A stretch of DNA of 64,000 nt, from the NCBI RefSeq assembly GCF_022836495.1, contig NZ_BQXM01000018.1:1-64000 (forward strand). The letters are read 5' to 3'. The DNA comes from Desulforhabdus sp. TSK. GTDB lineage: Bacteria; Desulfobacterota; Syntrophobacteria; Syntrophobacterales; Syntrophobacteraceae. The notes beneath the pieces are model-generated. The model was not told where the DNA came from. It saw nothing but the letters and a program-made list of their open reading frames with translations, and made no database searches. Below are positions 1-7,477 of the stretch, piece after piece. Numbering within the stretch: the first letter of the stretch is position 1; each line of letters starts with the position of its first letter. The position numbers were made by a program, and so were the translations under genes.

Positions 1-108
1 CCACGACCCCTTGACACCCCCCCGCGCCCATGCGCCACAGCCCCTAACGATGCAGTTTTTCGGCTGTTTCACGGCCCGGTTATTACCCCTCTTCAAAAGG
101 AGTCGGTC

Positions 109-957
109 ATGCATTGGACTACCCAACCCTATTGGCCCCGGTACGCTGTGGAGGTTTCAACCCTCGAAGGCGCCTTCGAGGATTTTCCCCATGGCGACCA
201 TGCACCGGTTTTCCCCCGGCAAATGGATCGCGCCATTTACGAGGAAACGCCCTTCGGCTTCCCCGTTCCTGCCGTAGCGCATGAAGTGCGCGCCACCTGC
301 CCGCGGCACCTCACACTTTCCTTTGTGGCCAGGCGCGCCCGTTGTACACGCAAAGAGGCTGCCCCCCTTGCGGATTCACTGGCCATTTTGGAGGCCGATG
401 AGCACACCGCCCGCGTCATTTGCCGCTGGGCAGCCGTTCGTGGAGTTTCGGCAACCGTTGATTACCTCTATCCGTTCGTTTTGGGAGTCGCGCAGGTCGA
501 GCAGGTTTCAGAAGAAGACGTCATGACCCACGAGTCCGAATATGTCCCTGAAACGCTCGCTTATCATCCCATGGCCGAAGAGTCGAAAGGCCCCGATTGG
601 GTCGAGCGGCAGCCCTCATGGTTTCAAAGGCTCCTGGAATCCATACGCGCCTGCAAAACGGAAGAAGCCCTCACGGCACTGGGCAAGGCTTATTATCAAA
701 TCAAGTCCCTCGATGAAAACCAAAGTGGCGTGCTTTGGTCTTTCTACCATGCCCAAAAGGTTTACATCCTCAGAAGGCAGCATCTTTCCGCCTTTGCCCG
801 CAAGCTCAAGGCAAGGATAGAAGCGGAAAAAAATCTCCCCGCTTTCGGCCGGCAATTGCACCGCATCCAAAAGGGCGAAATCGAAGCGCCCGCCCTCAAG
901 CCTCATGAATGGCGCATCCTTTGGGCAGCCTACCACGCCCGCAAGGCGCAACTTTAA
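109..957 (+). CDS. Hypothetical protein, 282 aa, unrecognised
   Basis: I do not recognise a family. The ATG at 109 follows an AAAGGAG ribosome site with about 7 bases of spacing, and the reading frame is open for 282 codons. The N-terminal half is a mixed alpha/beta-looking sequence. The C-terminal 110 residues are basic, rich in Lys, Arg and His, and look helical, which could suit nucleic-acid contact, but that is a guess. A perfect GC-rich hairpin starts 3 bases after the stop. Codon use matches the neighbouring recombination genes. It may be the last gene of an operon that begins outside the window. Confidence 0.7.
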   Translation: MHWTTQPYWPRYAVEVSTLEGAFEDFPHGDHAPVFPRQMDRAIYEETPFGFPVPAVAHEVRATCPRHLTLSFVARRARCTRKEAAPLADSLAILEADEHTARVICRWAAVRGVSATVDYLYPFVLGVAQVEQVSEEDVMTHESEYVPETLAYHPMAEESKGPDWVERQPSWFQRLLESIRACKTEEALTALGKAYYQIKSLDENQSGVLWSFYHAQKVYILRRQHLSAFARKLKARIEAEKNLPAFGRQLHRIQKGEIEAPALKPHEWRILWAAYHARKAQL

Positions 958-960
958 GCA

Positions 961-992
961 GCAAGGCCCCGGGTTTCCCCCCGGGGCCTTGC
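961..992 (+). terminator. Perfect 13-bp GC-rich hairpin after the first gene
   Basis: Bases 961-973 and 980-992 are exact reverse complements around a 6-base loop. It sits immediately after the stop of the 109-957 gene and before a convergent minus-strand gene, where a bidirectional terminator is expected. No T-run follows, so it is either a U-tract-less terminator or an mRNA-end-stabilising hairpin. Confidence 0.5.
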
Positions 993-1088
993 CCGGATGC
1001 TTCGACGGCTTTCAGGGAGCCGAAATGCAGAAGCGCAAAAAGCAAAGACAGGGAATCATTTCATCATGTCGGTTGAAAATGGCCTCTT

Positions 1089-1643
1089 CTATCCTTCAAG
1101 GTTTTCAACGGGCGTATCGGGCGGGACGTGGGGAAAAGCGAGCAGGATGGTCTGGCGGGGAAGCATCAGGGTAAGGGGTGCATCATGCAGGGGGATAAAG
1201 CCGAATTTCCGGTAAAAACCGGCCACTTTCGAATTCTTGGCATCCACGAACAAACCCACGACCCCCGCCACCTGTCTCATCGCACCGGCGACCCGGCGCA
1301 TGGCATCGACAAGAAGGATTCTTCCGTAACTATTGCCCTGACAACGGGAATCAATGGCCAGACGCGCGAGCCTCGCTGCTGGAAGATGCGACTTGGGGAG
1401 TCCTTTCCTGTGTTCTACAGGTATGTCCGACACATCCGCTTCAACGAAGGAGAGCGTAAAAAAGCCCAGAACTCTTCGAGGTTCAGTCCTGCGGGTCAAA
1501 ACGTAGGTATTGGCGATCCCCTTGTTCAGGTGCTGACAGGCTGTTTTTTTCAAGTAGTCGTCGAGGGCGGATTCGCCGCAGTCGAACGCCTTCCGATCGT
1601 GCTTTTCGGCGTCCAGCAGACTGATGATCAAATCCTTTGCCAT
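1089..1643 (-). CDS. GNAT acetyltransferase toxin, TacT-like
   Basis: Probable type II toxin of the TacT/AtaT class; characterised members acetylate the amino group of charged aminoacyl-tRNA and block translation. The 184-residue protein has the usual start region (FDCGESALDDYLKK), a central RLAIDSRCQGNSYGRILL segment that serves as the acetyl-CoA pyrophosphate loop, and the C-terminal GFYRKFGF motif carrying the conserved tyrosine. The ATG at 1643 lies one base after the antitoxin stop. A start at 1673 is also open but would overlap the antitoxin by 29 bases. The DUF1778 gene directly upstream makes the toxin-antitoxin reading strong. The acetylated substrate is inferred from the family only. 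Confidence 0.88.
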   Translation of the reverse strand: MAKDLIISLLDAEKHDRKAFDCGESALDDYLKKTACQHLNKGIANTYVLTRRTEPRRVLGFFTLSFVEADVSDIPVEHRKGLPKSHLPAARLARLAIDSRCQGNSYGRILLVDAMRRVAGAMRQVAGVVGLFVDAKNSKVAGFYRKFGFIPLHDAPLTLMLPRQTILLAFPHVPPDTPVENLEG

Positions 1644-1644
1644 T

Positions 1645-1947
1645 TCAATCTTGGGCTTCCACCAGTCGCGCATGGGCAGAAACGGCGTCCACCAGGGCCT
1701 CGTTTGGCTCGGGTGGATTCTCCAGTGCTTTCAGGAAAGTCTCGGCATCCCCTGAGGAGAGCTTAATGACCTCCATGCGCTGCAGGACTTCATTCGCACG
1801 CTCAAGAGCGGCCTGCACGATAAACTGGTTGATGGAGGCCCCGTATAAGGCTGCGGCACGTTCGATGATCAACCGGGTGGAGCTCGGTACCCGGGCGGTG
1901 ATACGATCATCGGCCGGTTTTCGATCTCTGACTTGAGTGGCCGGCAT
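1645..1947 (-). CDS. DUF1778 ribbon-helix-helix antitoxin, TacA-like
   Basis: Antitoxin partner of the adjacent GNAT toxin. The 100-residue protein has an N-terminal ribbon-helix-helix (DRITARVPSSTRLIIERAAALYG, residues about 12-34; read in two parts) typical of DUF1778 proteins, and a C-terminal tail (FLKALENPPEPNEAL) that in this family wraps and blocks the toxin. The start at 1947 is chosen because AAGGAG precedes it by 6 bases; the frame is open to 2001 but lacks a ribosome site there. A promoter with an overlapping palindrome lies just upstream, consistent with autorepression by the pair. Confidence 0.88.
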   Translation of the reverse strand: MPATQVRDRKPADDRITARVPSSTRLIIERAAALYGASINQFIVQAALERANEVLQRMEVIKLSSGDAETFLKALENPPEPNEALVDAVSAHARLVEAQD

Positions 1948-1969
1948 TGTTTGTCTCCTTTTTTGACAC

Positions 1970-1998
1970 ATCATAAAACATTGGTGCCAGCTTGGCAA
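1970..1998 (-). promoter_or_regulatory. Sigma-70-type promoter and palindromic operator of the toxin-antitoxin pair
   Basis: On the minus strand TTGCCA (1998-1993) and TATGAT (1975-1970) are separated by exactly 17 bases; each matches the consensus at 5 of 6 positions. The palindrome TGCCA-N3-TGGCA (1985-1997) overlaps the -35 box and is a good operator candidate for the ribbon-helix-helix antitoxin. Read from sequence; binding is inferred. Confidence 0.6.
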
Positions 1999-2145
1999 CA
2001 TTCTTTAATTCTTGACCTGGAAATGGGTCACGAAAGTCTTTAGGGAGTCATCATGTCACTACCGGCGATTCGGTCGAAATACTTCACCGTCAATTTTTGA
2101 GCCACACACTTCACTCACCCTATTTATCACGACAGGAGAAATCAC

Positions 2146-2550
2146 ATGACCGATTTTCACGACCAACAGGACCCTATGGAAATGCAGGACTATTTCGATG
2201 CGCTCGATATCGGGGAAATGGACAGTCCCGACCAGACCGACCGCAAGGTCAGGAGAGACATGAAGGAATTGAGCCTGGCCGAATTTCTCAGGAACATTCC
2301 GGACGAAGGCTATCGGATTTTGATGCTCATGGTGGAAATGCTCCAGGAACTGGATGATCCGAGCCGGAAGACAGCTTCGGCGAGCCTGCAATTCGAAAAA
2401 ATTCGGAGAGGAATTCCCCTCACTGATTCCGATGCGCAAGCGTTGGTTCTGGACCAGATCCGCCACCTGCTTTTCGACAAGATTTCCTGCCAGGAATTTC
2501 TCCGGAGGATGTCCCTGATCGCCCATCTATCCGATCTCGAAGAGCAGTAG
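2146..2550 (+). CDS. Hypothetical acidic protein, 134 aa
   Basis: No family recognised. The ATG at 2146 follows ACAGGAGAAATCAC, a good ribosome site. The 134-residue protein is acidic, has no signal peptide or membrane segment, and appears mostly helical (DQIRHLLFDKISCQEFLRRM near the C-terminus). It stands as a single gene between the toxin-antitoxin pair and the DUF4326 gene, with spacers on both sides, as is common for accessory genes of mobile elements. Confidence 0.7.
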   Translation: MTDFHDQQDPMEMQDYFDALDIGEMDSPDQTDRKVRRDMKELSLAEFLRNIPDEGYRILMLMVEMLQELDDPSRKTASASLQFEKIRRGIPLTDSDAQALVLDQIRHLLFDKISCQEFLRRMSLIAHLSDLEEQ

Positions 2551-2604
2551 CGCCGAGAGATTTCATTTCGGCCTGCCTGGAGCAACTTTTTTGGGAGATG
2601 AGTT

Positions 2605-2913
2605 ATGGCAATACAGGTGGTGAATAAAAAGCTGTTCAAGGGAGAAGGCATTTACATCGGTCGGCCCAGTGTTCTCGGGAATCCATTCGCCATAGGACGG
2701 GACGGGGACCGGGACGAGGTCATCGCCAGGTATCGGGCCTGGTTGTGGGATCAGGTAAAAGCCCGGAACGAGGTGTTTACCGAGTTGTTGAAGATTAAAG
2801 CGATGGCCGAACGGAGTGATGTCTATCTGGTCTGTTGGTGTAAGCCGTTAGCCTGTCACGGGGATGTGGTGGCGTCATGTGTCGAGTGGATGATCCGGGA
2901 GGGAATTGCGTAG
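2605..2913 (+). CDS. DUF4326 domain protein
   Basis: A 102-residue protein matching the DUF4326 pattern: YIGRPSVLGNPF near residue 17-28, an acidic helix with RYRAWLWDQV, and the terminal VCWCKPLACHGDV motif carrying two Cys and one His. Members are common in phages and mobile elements and have no established function; the Cys/His motif suggests metal binding (inference). The ATG at 2605 follows GGGAGATGAGTT. It is free-standing, with no gene overlap. Confidence 0.85.
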   Translation: MAIQVVNKKLFKGEGIYIGRPSVLGNPFAIGRDGDRDEVIARYRAWLWDQVKARNEVFTELLKIKAMAERSDVYLVCWCKPLACHGDVVASCVEWMIREGIA

Positions 2914-3037
2914 AGGCAGAGAAATCGAGGACTTTCCGGATTTGAATTTTCACCGGTCCGAACCGACATCCCCAGCATCCAAGTTTTATTGCCGTCTACC
3001 TTTTGCAAACATTCACTTTTGCTGAAAGGAGACGGTC

Positions 3038-3265
3038 ATGCACGATTACTGGCGAAAGCGTTTCGGAAACTGGAGCGATCCGGAGATGTACGAGCTGGCG
3101 AGAATCCACCATTACGATGTGGTTCACGAGATCGGGATCAGCCTCGATTCCGATCCGGAGGTCTGGAACGCAGCGGACTGGGAGGATTTCGAACCCTGGG
3201 ATATGGATGCGGCGGAGGGCGCATCAAATCCTCTGCCCTCGATGAAGCCATCCAAAACCTCATGA
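3038..3265 (+). CDS. Small hypothetical protein, 75 aa
   Basis: A 75-residue acidic protein rich in Trp and Asp (YWRKRFGNWSDPEMYELA at the N-terminus, WEDFEPWDMD in the middle). The ATG at 3038 follows a strong AAAGGAG site. No family or catalytic motif is recognised. A near-copy of the ATTTCCGTCT repeat (ATTGCCGTCT, 2988-2997) lies 41 bases upstream, the same arrangement as for several other genes here. Confidence 0.6.
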   Translation: MHDYWRKRFGNWSDPEMYELARIHHYDVVHEIGISLDSDPEVWNAADWEDFEPWDMDAAEGASNPLPSMKPSKTS

Positions 3266-3404
3266 GTTTTATTTTCTGCCTTCCGATCATTGCTTGTTTT
3301 ACCATCGCTCTTTACCGCCACAAAAAATCTCGTTTCCGCCTCTCCAGCGTGGTTGTTGCTTCCTGGCTTTCTTGGCTTGGTCTCATTTCACGGGGAGGTG
3401 TGTC

Positions 3405-4049
3405 ATGGCGGGTTTGGTGGCAGTGGTGGGTTCTCGGGAGTTGCCGGCGTCCCGGGCTCTGGCGGTGGCTGACGTAGTGCGGTCTCTTCTGCAGCGGGAT
3501 TGCAAAATTGGAACGGGGGGAGCCCTGGGGGCGGACCTCTTTGCTCTCCAGGCGGTGGTGGCGTCAGGAGCCTCGGCGTGTGCCGGTTCCATGGTCTTCC
3601 TGCCAGGGGATATTTCACAGGCTCCAGCCCGATGTCGTCCGGTGCTCCACACTTTTGTCTCACAGGGAGGAGAAGTGGTGCCCGGTCAGGCAGTTCGCGG
3701 TTGCTCGCGGCATCAGTACCTGAGCGCGCTTTTTGCCCGGACCATCGCGTTGGTCAAGCGTGCCGAAGGGGTCGTGGCATTCATTTCCGGTGAATCTCCC
3801 GGCACCTGGTTCACCTGCCGTGAGGCGGCCCGGTTGGGGAAGCCGGTCGTGGTCTTCCCCGTGGCTGGCCCGAGAGGGTTGCGGTCCATCGGTTGTGGCT
3901 CGTGGCGCCCGGTTGGTGGGTGGGTCGGGGCCTGGCGGTGGTTCCACTCGGTGGCGCTGGGGGAAAAGTGCCGGCACGGGATCACGGTTCAGTGCTGTGC
4001 CGGTTTGCCGGAACCCGTTCGGGAGGAGGAAGAACGCATTGTGGCGTAA
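3405..4049 (+). CDS. SLOG/DprA-like Rossmann nucleotide-binding protein
   Basis: A 214-residue protein with the SLOG superfamily signature. It starts with a beta strand and VGSR (residues 8-11), then GTGGALGADLFAL (about 38-50), and GTWFTCREAARLGKPVVV near residue 130-147, which corresponds to the nucleotide-binding half of the fold. SLOG proteins bind nucleotide-derived ligands or DNA (DprA) and are frequent in mobile elements and defence loci. The start at 3405 is set by GGGGAGG 7 bases upstream; the frame is open to 3294 but without a ribosome site. The C-terminal 50 residues are low-complexity, rich in Gly and Trp. Confidence 0.75.
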   Translation: MAGLVAVVGSRELPASRALAVADVVRSLLQRDCKIGTGGALGADLFALQAVVASGASACAGSMVFLPGDISQAPARCRPVLHTFVSQGGEVVPGQAVRGCSRHQYLSALFARTIALVKRAEGVVAFISGESPGTWFTCREAARLGKPVVVFPVAGPRGLRSIGCGSWRPVGGWVGAWRWFHSVALGEKCRHGITVQCCAGLPEPVREEEERIVA

Positions 4050-4063
4050 CAGTGAGAAACGAT

Positions 4064-4168
4064 GGGACGCTGAAGACGCTGACTAAAGCGCTGACTTTCG
4101 CTGAAAGTACTTCAACTTTTCTTCTTTTATCAGCGTTTGTCTGCGGTCATCAGCGTTTTCAGCGTCCC
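4064..4168. repeat. Imperfect inverted repeat, 19 bp arms
   Basis: Bases 4064-4082 (GGGACGCTGAAGACGCTGA) pair with 4150-4168 with one mismatch, around a 67-base core that itself carries several GCTGA/TCAGC units. This resembles the short GCTGA-type intergenic repeats scattered in many bacterial genomes. It contains no gene and separates the SLOG gene from the next cluster. Confidence 0.7.
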
Positions 4169-4200
4169 CTTCCACGACTTTTTCCCACCTCGAAAATTCA

Positions 4201-4210
4201 ATTTCCGTCT
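4201..4210 (+). repeat. Intergenic 10-mer ATTTCCGTCT, copy 1
   Basis: First of four exact copies of this 10-mer in the 4-13 kb segment, all on the + strand and all in gene-free spacers. It lies 62 bases before the ATG at 4272. Confidence 0.6.
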
Positions 4211-4271
4211 CTCCAAAGTGAAGCGCCTGAAGAAGGCAAACATATCAACCATTCACTGAAGGAGATTCATC

Positions 4272-4598
4272 ATGAAAAAGCATCTGGCAGTACTGAGTTT
4301 GAGTCTGGTTCTTACTTGTTCCGGAATGGCCGCTGCTGAAGATCTGCTCCTCACGGCCAGGGTGGAGCGGGCCATGCAGAAGGTCAACAAGGATGGCGCC
4401 CCGTACACGATTCTGTTCATTTCAGAAGATCGAACGCTTCAGGGAGTTTCCTACACGGCGGAGGCTCCGATTTTCGCCTTCGGCCCTTCCCACCAGGAAG
4501 CCTCGGCCGTCCAGGGTGGTGAGACCATCAAGGCCATCGTCTCCAGGAGGGACAATAACGGCGATGTGACGTACACCCTCAGAAAGATCGTCAAATGA
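4272..4598 (+). CDS. Small exported hypothetical protein
   Basis: A 108-residue protein with a clear signal peptide: MKKH, a hydrophobic stretch of about 15 residues, then an AAA/AED cleavage region near residue 22. The mature part (about 86 residues) looks like a single small beta-rich domain. ATG at 4272 follows AAGGAGATTCATC. The stop overlaps the start of the next gene (ATGA), so the two are translationally coupled and probably act together at the cytoplasmic membrane or in the periplasm. No family recognised. Confidence 0.7.
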   Translation: MKKHLAVLSLSLVLTCSGMAAAEDLLLTARVERAMQKVNKDGAPYTILFISEDRTLQGVSYTAEAPIFAFGPSHQEASAVQGGETIKAIVSRRDNNGDVTYTLRKIVK

Positions 4599-5137
4599 GA
4601 GCCCGGCTGCTTCGCTTTCACAGGAGAGCGAAGCGCATGCTCTCCTTTCTCACGGTTTACCTGGCTCTCTGCGGTCTCGTGAGCTTTTCCCTTTTTATCC
4701 TCGAAGAATCCATGCAAACGGCCATGTTCGGCATCTGGCCTGCCCAGGACGCCAAGGACTGGCAGACGGTGAAAGCCGGGGCGGATTTCATCCGGACCAC
4801 CAATCGGACCATGACTTTCATCAATTGGGCAGTCGGCTGGATACAGCCCCTGTCCTTCGTCTCCTATCGGACCTACAGCAAGGCGGCCGACATTTACGTG
4901 CAGGGAGTTCACGCCAAGACGTTCGCCAATGCGCCCGAACTGTTCGCCGGCGAGCGGGTGTCTCTCTTGTTCACTCCTGAAGTTGCGCGCGACGGCATCG
5001 CCACCAACCGCAACATCCATGTTCAAAGCCCTTCTCCTCTCCAGGCAGGCAAAAAATATCGCGTCTCCGGGATCGTGTCCCTCGATGACGGGGCGATCAC
5101 GATCCGCGCGGATTCGATTTCAACCTGCCTGGAGTGA
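4595..5137 (+). CDS. Membrane-anchored hypothetical protein, 180 aa
   Basis: Overlaps the upstream exported-protein gene by 4 bases. A basic N-terminus (residues 1-14) is followed by one membrane segment (about 15-38) and a roughly 140-residue domain probably outside the membrane. The last 60 residues (SLLFTPEVARDG to DDGAITIRADSI) look like a small beta-barrel of the OB type. Function unknown; the coupling suggests a pair with the 4272-4598 product. Confidence 0.65.
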   Translation: MRARLLRFHRRAKRMLSFLTVYLALCGLVSFSLFILEESMQTAMFGIWPAQDAKDWQTVKAGADFIRTTNRTMTFINWAVGWIQPLSFVSYRTYSKAADIYVQGVHAKTFANAPELFAGERVSLLFTPEVARDGIATNRNIHVQSPSPLQAGKKYRVSGIVSLDDGAITIRADSISTCLE

Positions 5138-5152
5138 AAGGAGGTGATGCCC

Positions 5153-5356
5153 ATGAAGGTCACGGAAATCACGGTTCTGGTGAGCAAAAAGATGTCGAAG
5201 GATTTCAATTCGTGGACGGTTTCTCACGGAGTCACGGCGGAAATGGAGCTCGGAGAAGATTGGAAGCAGGCAGCTCGAGCTTTGAGAAGAGACCTCAAAA
5301 AGCTCGTCTGTGGCGGCCTCAACGGGGAGGACAAGGTCCTCGTTCACATCAAATAG
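5153..5356 (+). CDS. Small hypothetical protein, 67 aa
   Basis: Three in-frame starts are possible (GTG 5144, ATG 5147, ATG 5153). The ATG at 5153 is chosen because the perfect AAGGAGG site at 5138-5144 lies 8 bases before it. The 67-residue product (KVTEITVLVSKKMSKDF at the start) reads like a two-strand, one-helix fold and ends in DKVLVHIK. Similar small proteins occur in phage and plasmid recombination clusters, but I cannot name a family. It follows the preceding gene by 15 bases. Confidence 0.6.
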   Translation: MKVTEITVLVSKKMSKDFNSWTVSHGVTAEMELGEDWKQAARALRRDLKKLVCGGLNGEDKVLVHIK

Positions 5357-5357
5357 G

Positions 5358-5367
5358 ATTTCCGTCT
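5358..5367 (+). repeat. Intergenic 10-mer ATTTCCGTCT, copy 2
   Basis: Exact copy, starting one base after the stop of the 67-aa gene and preceding the structured spacer before ssb. Confidence 0.6.
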
Positions 5368-5510
5368 GTAGGCGGTGAAAGCGGGTCTTGGCCCGGCACT
5401 TTGCCCGAGTGCGGCTAGAGGAGCAAGGTGCAGCACTACCTGCCGTCCAGGCTGTCGGAGAAGCGTGTATCGGCAGCAGGGTAGTCTCCGGAAGGCAAGG
5501 CCCCATCTTA
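5368..5510 (+). other. Possible structured leader before ssb
   Basis: The 192-base spacer before ssb has no gene but shows pairing potential: 5435-5440 with 5480-5485 and 5441-5445 with 5471-5475, separated by a 4-base bulge, plus several GC-rich short stems upstream. It could be an RNA leader that regulates ssb or an unrelated intergenic structure; no known RNA family is recognised. Confidence 0.25.
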
Positions 5511-5548
5511 CAACACTTTGTTAACACAACTTATAAAGGATTTTAGCC

Positions 5549-5995
5549 ATGATCAATTCCGTCACCATCGCGGGAAATCTGGGCCAGGACCCCGAGATTC
5601 GGTACACCCAGTCGGGTCTTGCCATCGCCAACCTAAACATCGCCGTGAACGAGTTTGCCAAGGGACAGAACGGCGAGATGGAGAAAAGAACGCACTGGTT
5701 CCGCGCCACAGCCTTCGGGCGGACGGCGGAGATCGCCGTGGAGTACCTGAAAAAGGGCTCCAAGGTCTGCATTTCGGGGCAGCTCGTGCAGCGCTCCTGG
5801 CAGGACCAGTCGGGGAACAACCGCTCCTCGGTGGAAATCCGCATCAACCAGCTGGAGCTCCTTGGGGGAAACGGTGCCCAGGAGAGCCAAGACCGGTCGG
5901 GAACTGAAGCCTATCAGGCTTCGGCGCAGCGCCAGGCCCAGCAGCACTTCAACCCCGACGCCGATTATGTCCCCACCGAGGACATTCCATTCTGA
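5549..5995 (+). CDS. ssb: Single-stranded DNA-binding protein
   Basis: A 148-residue SSB. The OB-fold domain covers residues 1-105: MINSVTIAGNLGQDPEIRYT start, NEFAKG loop, and WFRATAFGRTAEIAVEYLKKGS core. A Gln-rich linker follows, then the acidic tail DYVPTEDIPF, whose last residues recruit partner proteins such as RecO, PriA and exonucleases. ATG at 5549 follows AAAGGATTTTAGCC. Its place near Rad52-like, Fe-S nuclease and SMC-like genes suggests an element-encoded SSB serving that recombination set rather than the chromosomal copy. Confidence 0.96.
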   Translation: MINSVTIAGNLGQDPEIRYTQSGLAIANLNIAVNEFAKGQNGEMEKRTHWFRATAFGRTAEIAVEYLKKGSKVCISGQLVQRSWQDQSGNNRSSVEIRINQLELLGGNGAQESQDRSGTEAYQASAQRQAQQHFNPDADYVPTEDIPF

Positions 5996-6124
5996 GTGTA
6001 AGCGGTTCGCCACGAAGGCACGCTTATGGATTCCCCCCTGGAGGCATTCTTCATACGCTTCGTGCTTTCGTGGTGAGCCGTCAATCCCGACGGTCATGAT
6101 GGTGCATCGTTCCCCCTCCATCAT

Positions 6125-6230
6125 GAAATCCCCCCTGGCCCCCCTTTGCCAAAGGGGGGAAACGCAATAGCTCTCTGGCTGAGAAACACAACGCTTCCCC
6201 CTTTATCAAAGGGGGATCGAGGGGGATTTT
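6125..6230. repeat. MITE-like palindromic intergenic element
   Basis: Two strong palindromes, 6139-6159 (C6TTTG..CAAAG6 type) and 6197-6215 (C5TTTATCAAAG5), lie in a larger inverted arrangement: the left edge AAATCCCCCC-TGG-CCCCCC is mirrored by GGGGG-ATCGA-GGGGGATTT on the right. About 105 bp with no coding potential. Elements of this look are common between genes in deltaproteobacterial genomes (established knowledge; family name not assigned). Confidence 0.75.
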
Positions 6231-6252
6231 CACAGTAAACAGGAGAAACGCC

Positions 6253-6537
6253 ATGCAAATCCAACAGGGAAAACGCACCCATGATACCTCTTCCCTGCCG
6301 GCGTGGGCGCAGCGGCACATCGCCGAGCTCACGGCGGAGATCGAGAAGCTACGGTCCGCCCATGAAATCCTCACCCACCGGGAGTGGTTCGTTCTGAACG
6401 GCCCGCCCCCGGAAGAGGCCGAATCGGTCACCCGGCTGTGGTTCCTGGGAGCGACCGGAGCGCAGCTCGCCTTTGCCCTTTACCCGGGAGACACGCTGCT
6501 GGTGGGAAGGGCCATGAGAGAGGAGAGCGATCCATGA
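6253..6537 (+). CDS. Small hypothetical protein, 94 aa
   Basis: A 94-residue soluble protein: a short coiled-coil helix (AELTAEIEKLRSAHEILTHR, about residues 23-42) followed by a small alpha/beta part (LWFLGATGAQLAFALYPGDTLLVGRA). ATG at 6253 follows ACAGGAGAAACGCC. Its stop overlaps the next gene by 4 bases (ATGA), so it is co-translated with the DUF3150-like protein and AAA+ ATPase downstream. No family recognised. Confidence 0.65.
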   Translation: MQIQQGKRTHDTSSLPAWAQRHIAELTAEIEKLRSAHEILTHREWFVLNGPPPEEAESVTRLWFLGATGAQLAFALYPGDTLLVGRAMREESDP

Positions 6538-7424
6538 AAGACATTTTTCAAGAGGCTTGCCTCGTTCAAATGAGCACTTCCTGCTGGCAGGGTTCCAGGA
6601 TCCTGGAGGCTTCGGTCATGGAGGAGGTGGGAGACAGCGACTGGCTGCGAGGCCGAAAGTATCTCGTGAATCCCGAAACCCTCCATCCCATCCGGGCCGT
6701 CATCAGCCGGGCGAGGAAAGACCTGGAAAAGAAAGCCCTGCCTTTTCCCATCCATGGGCTCACCCTGGTTCCCAAGGAGCAGATCGGCAACGTCGAAGAG
6801 GTTTTGAACCTCCACCGATCCGAGTTCTGCAAGGAGGTGGTCCGATTCGAAGAAGGTTACGAAGAAGCGAGAGAAATGGCGCGCCTGAGCCTGGGAAAGC
6901 TTTTCAGTGAAACCGATTATCCTGCGCAGATCCGGACCAAGTTCGACTTCAGCTGGACCTACCTCACCATCCAAACGCCGGGTCGGCATAGCATCCTCAC
7001 ACCAGAAATCTACGAGCGGGAAAAGGCCAAATTCGCAGCCATGATGCAGGAGACGGAGGAGCTTTGCATCGCCGCTCTCCGTGCCGAATTCGCCGACAAC
7101 GTCGCCCACATCGTCAATCGTCTCACAAGCGAGGAAAGCGAAAAGCCCAAAATCTTCAAGCGCTCCATGATGGAGAAGATGCAGGCCTTCCTGGATTCCT
7201 TCGAGGCCAGGAACCTCTTCGACGATGACGAGCTGCAACGTCTTGTTTCCGAAGCGCGGCGCATCGTGGGCGGCGTATCCGCGTCCGCCCTCCGGGAAGA
7301 TCCCTTCCTCAAGCATCAGATCGCCGCCGAAATGGGGAAGGTCAAGGATGCGTTGAATCTCGCCCTCGTCGACATCCCCCGACGAAAGATCCACATCCAG
7401 GAACCACGCTCCTTTGCCGCGTGA
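6534..7424 (+). CDS. DUF3150-like protein upstream of AAA+ ATPase
   Basis: A 296-residue helical protein. Tentatively a member of the DUF3150 group: a LRGRKYLVNPE region, a long FEEGYEEAREMARL helix, and FSW plus a hydrophobic strand near residue 140. Such proteins occur beside AAA+ ATPase genes in phages and integrative elements. The start at 6534 is set by the 4-base overlap with the preceding gene; the frame is open further upstream but only as antisense-like shadow. It ends shortly before the Ycf46-like ATPase, which supports a functional pair. Family call is by pattern only. Confidence 0.6.
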   Translation: MKDIFQEACLVQMSTSCWQGSRILEASVMEEVGDSDWLRGRKYLVNPETLHPIRAVISRARKDLEKKALPFPIHGLTLVPKEQIGNVEEVLNLHRSEFCKEVVRFEEGYEEAREMARLSLGKLFSETDYPAQIRTKFDFSWTYLTIQTPGRHSILTPEIYEREKAKFAAMMQETEELCIAALRAEFADNVAHIVNRLTSEESEKPKIFKRSMMEKMQAFLDSFEARNLFDDDELQRLVSEARRIVGGVSASALREDPFLKHQIAAEMGKVKDALNLALVDIPRRKIHIQEPRSFAA

Positions 7425-7477
7425 ACAAAATATCCAGGTTCGGTCTGCGCCCCCAATCAAACACAAGGAGAAAAAAC

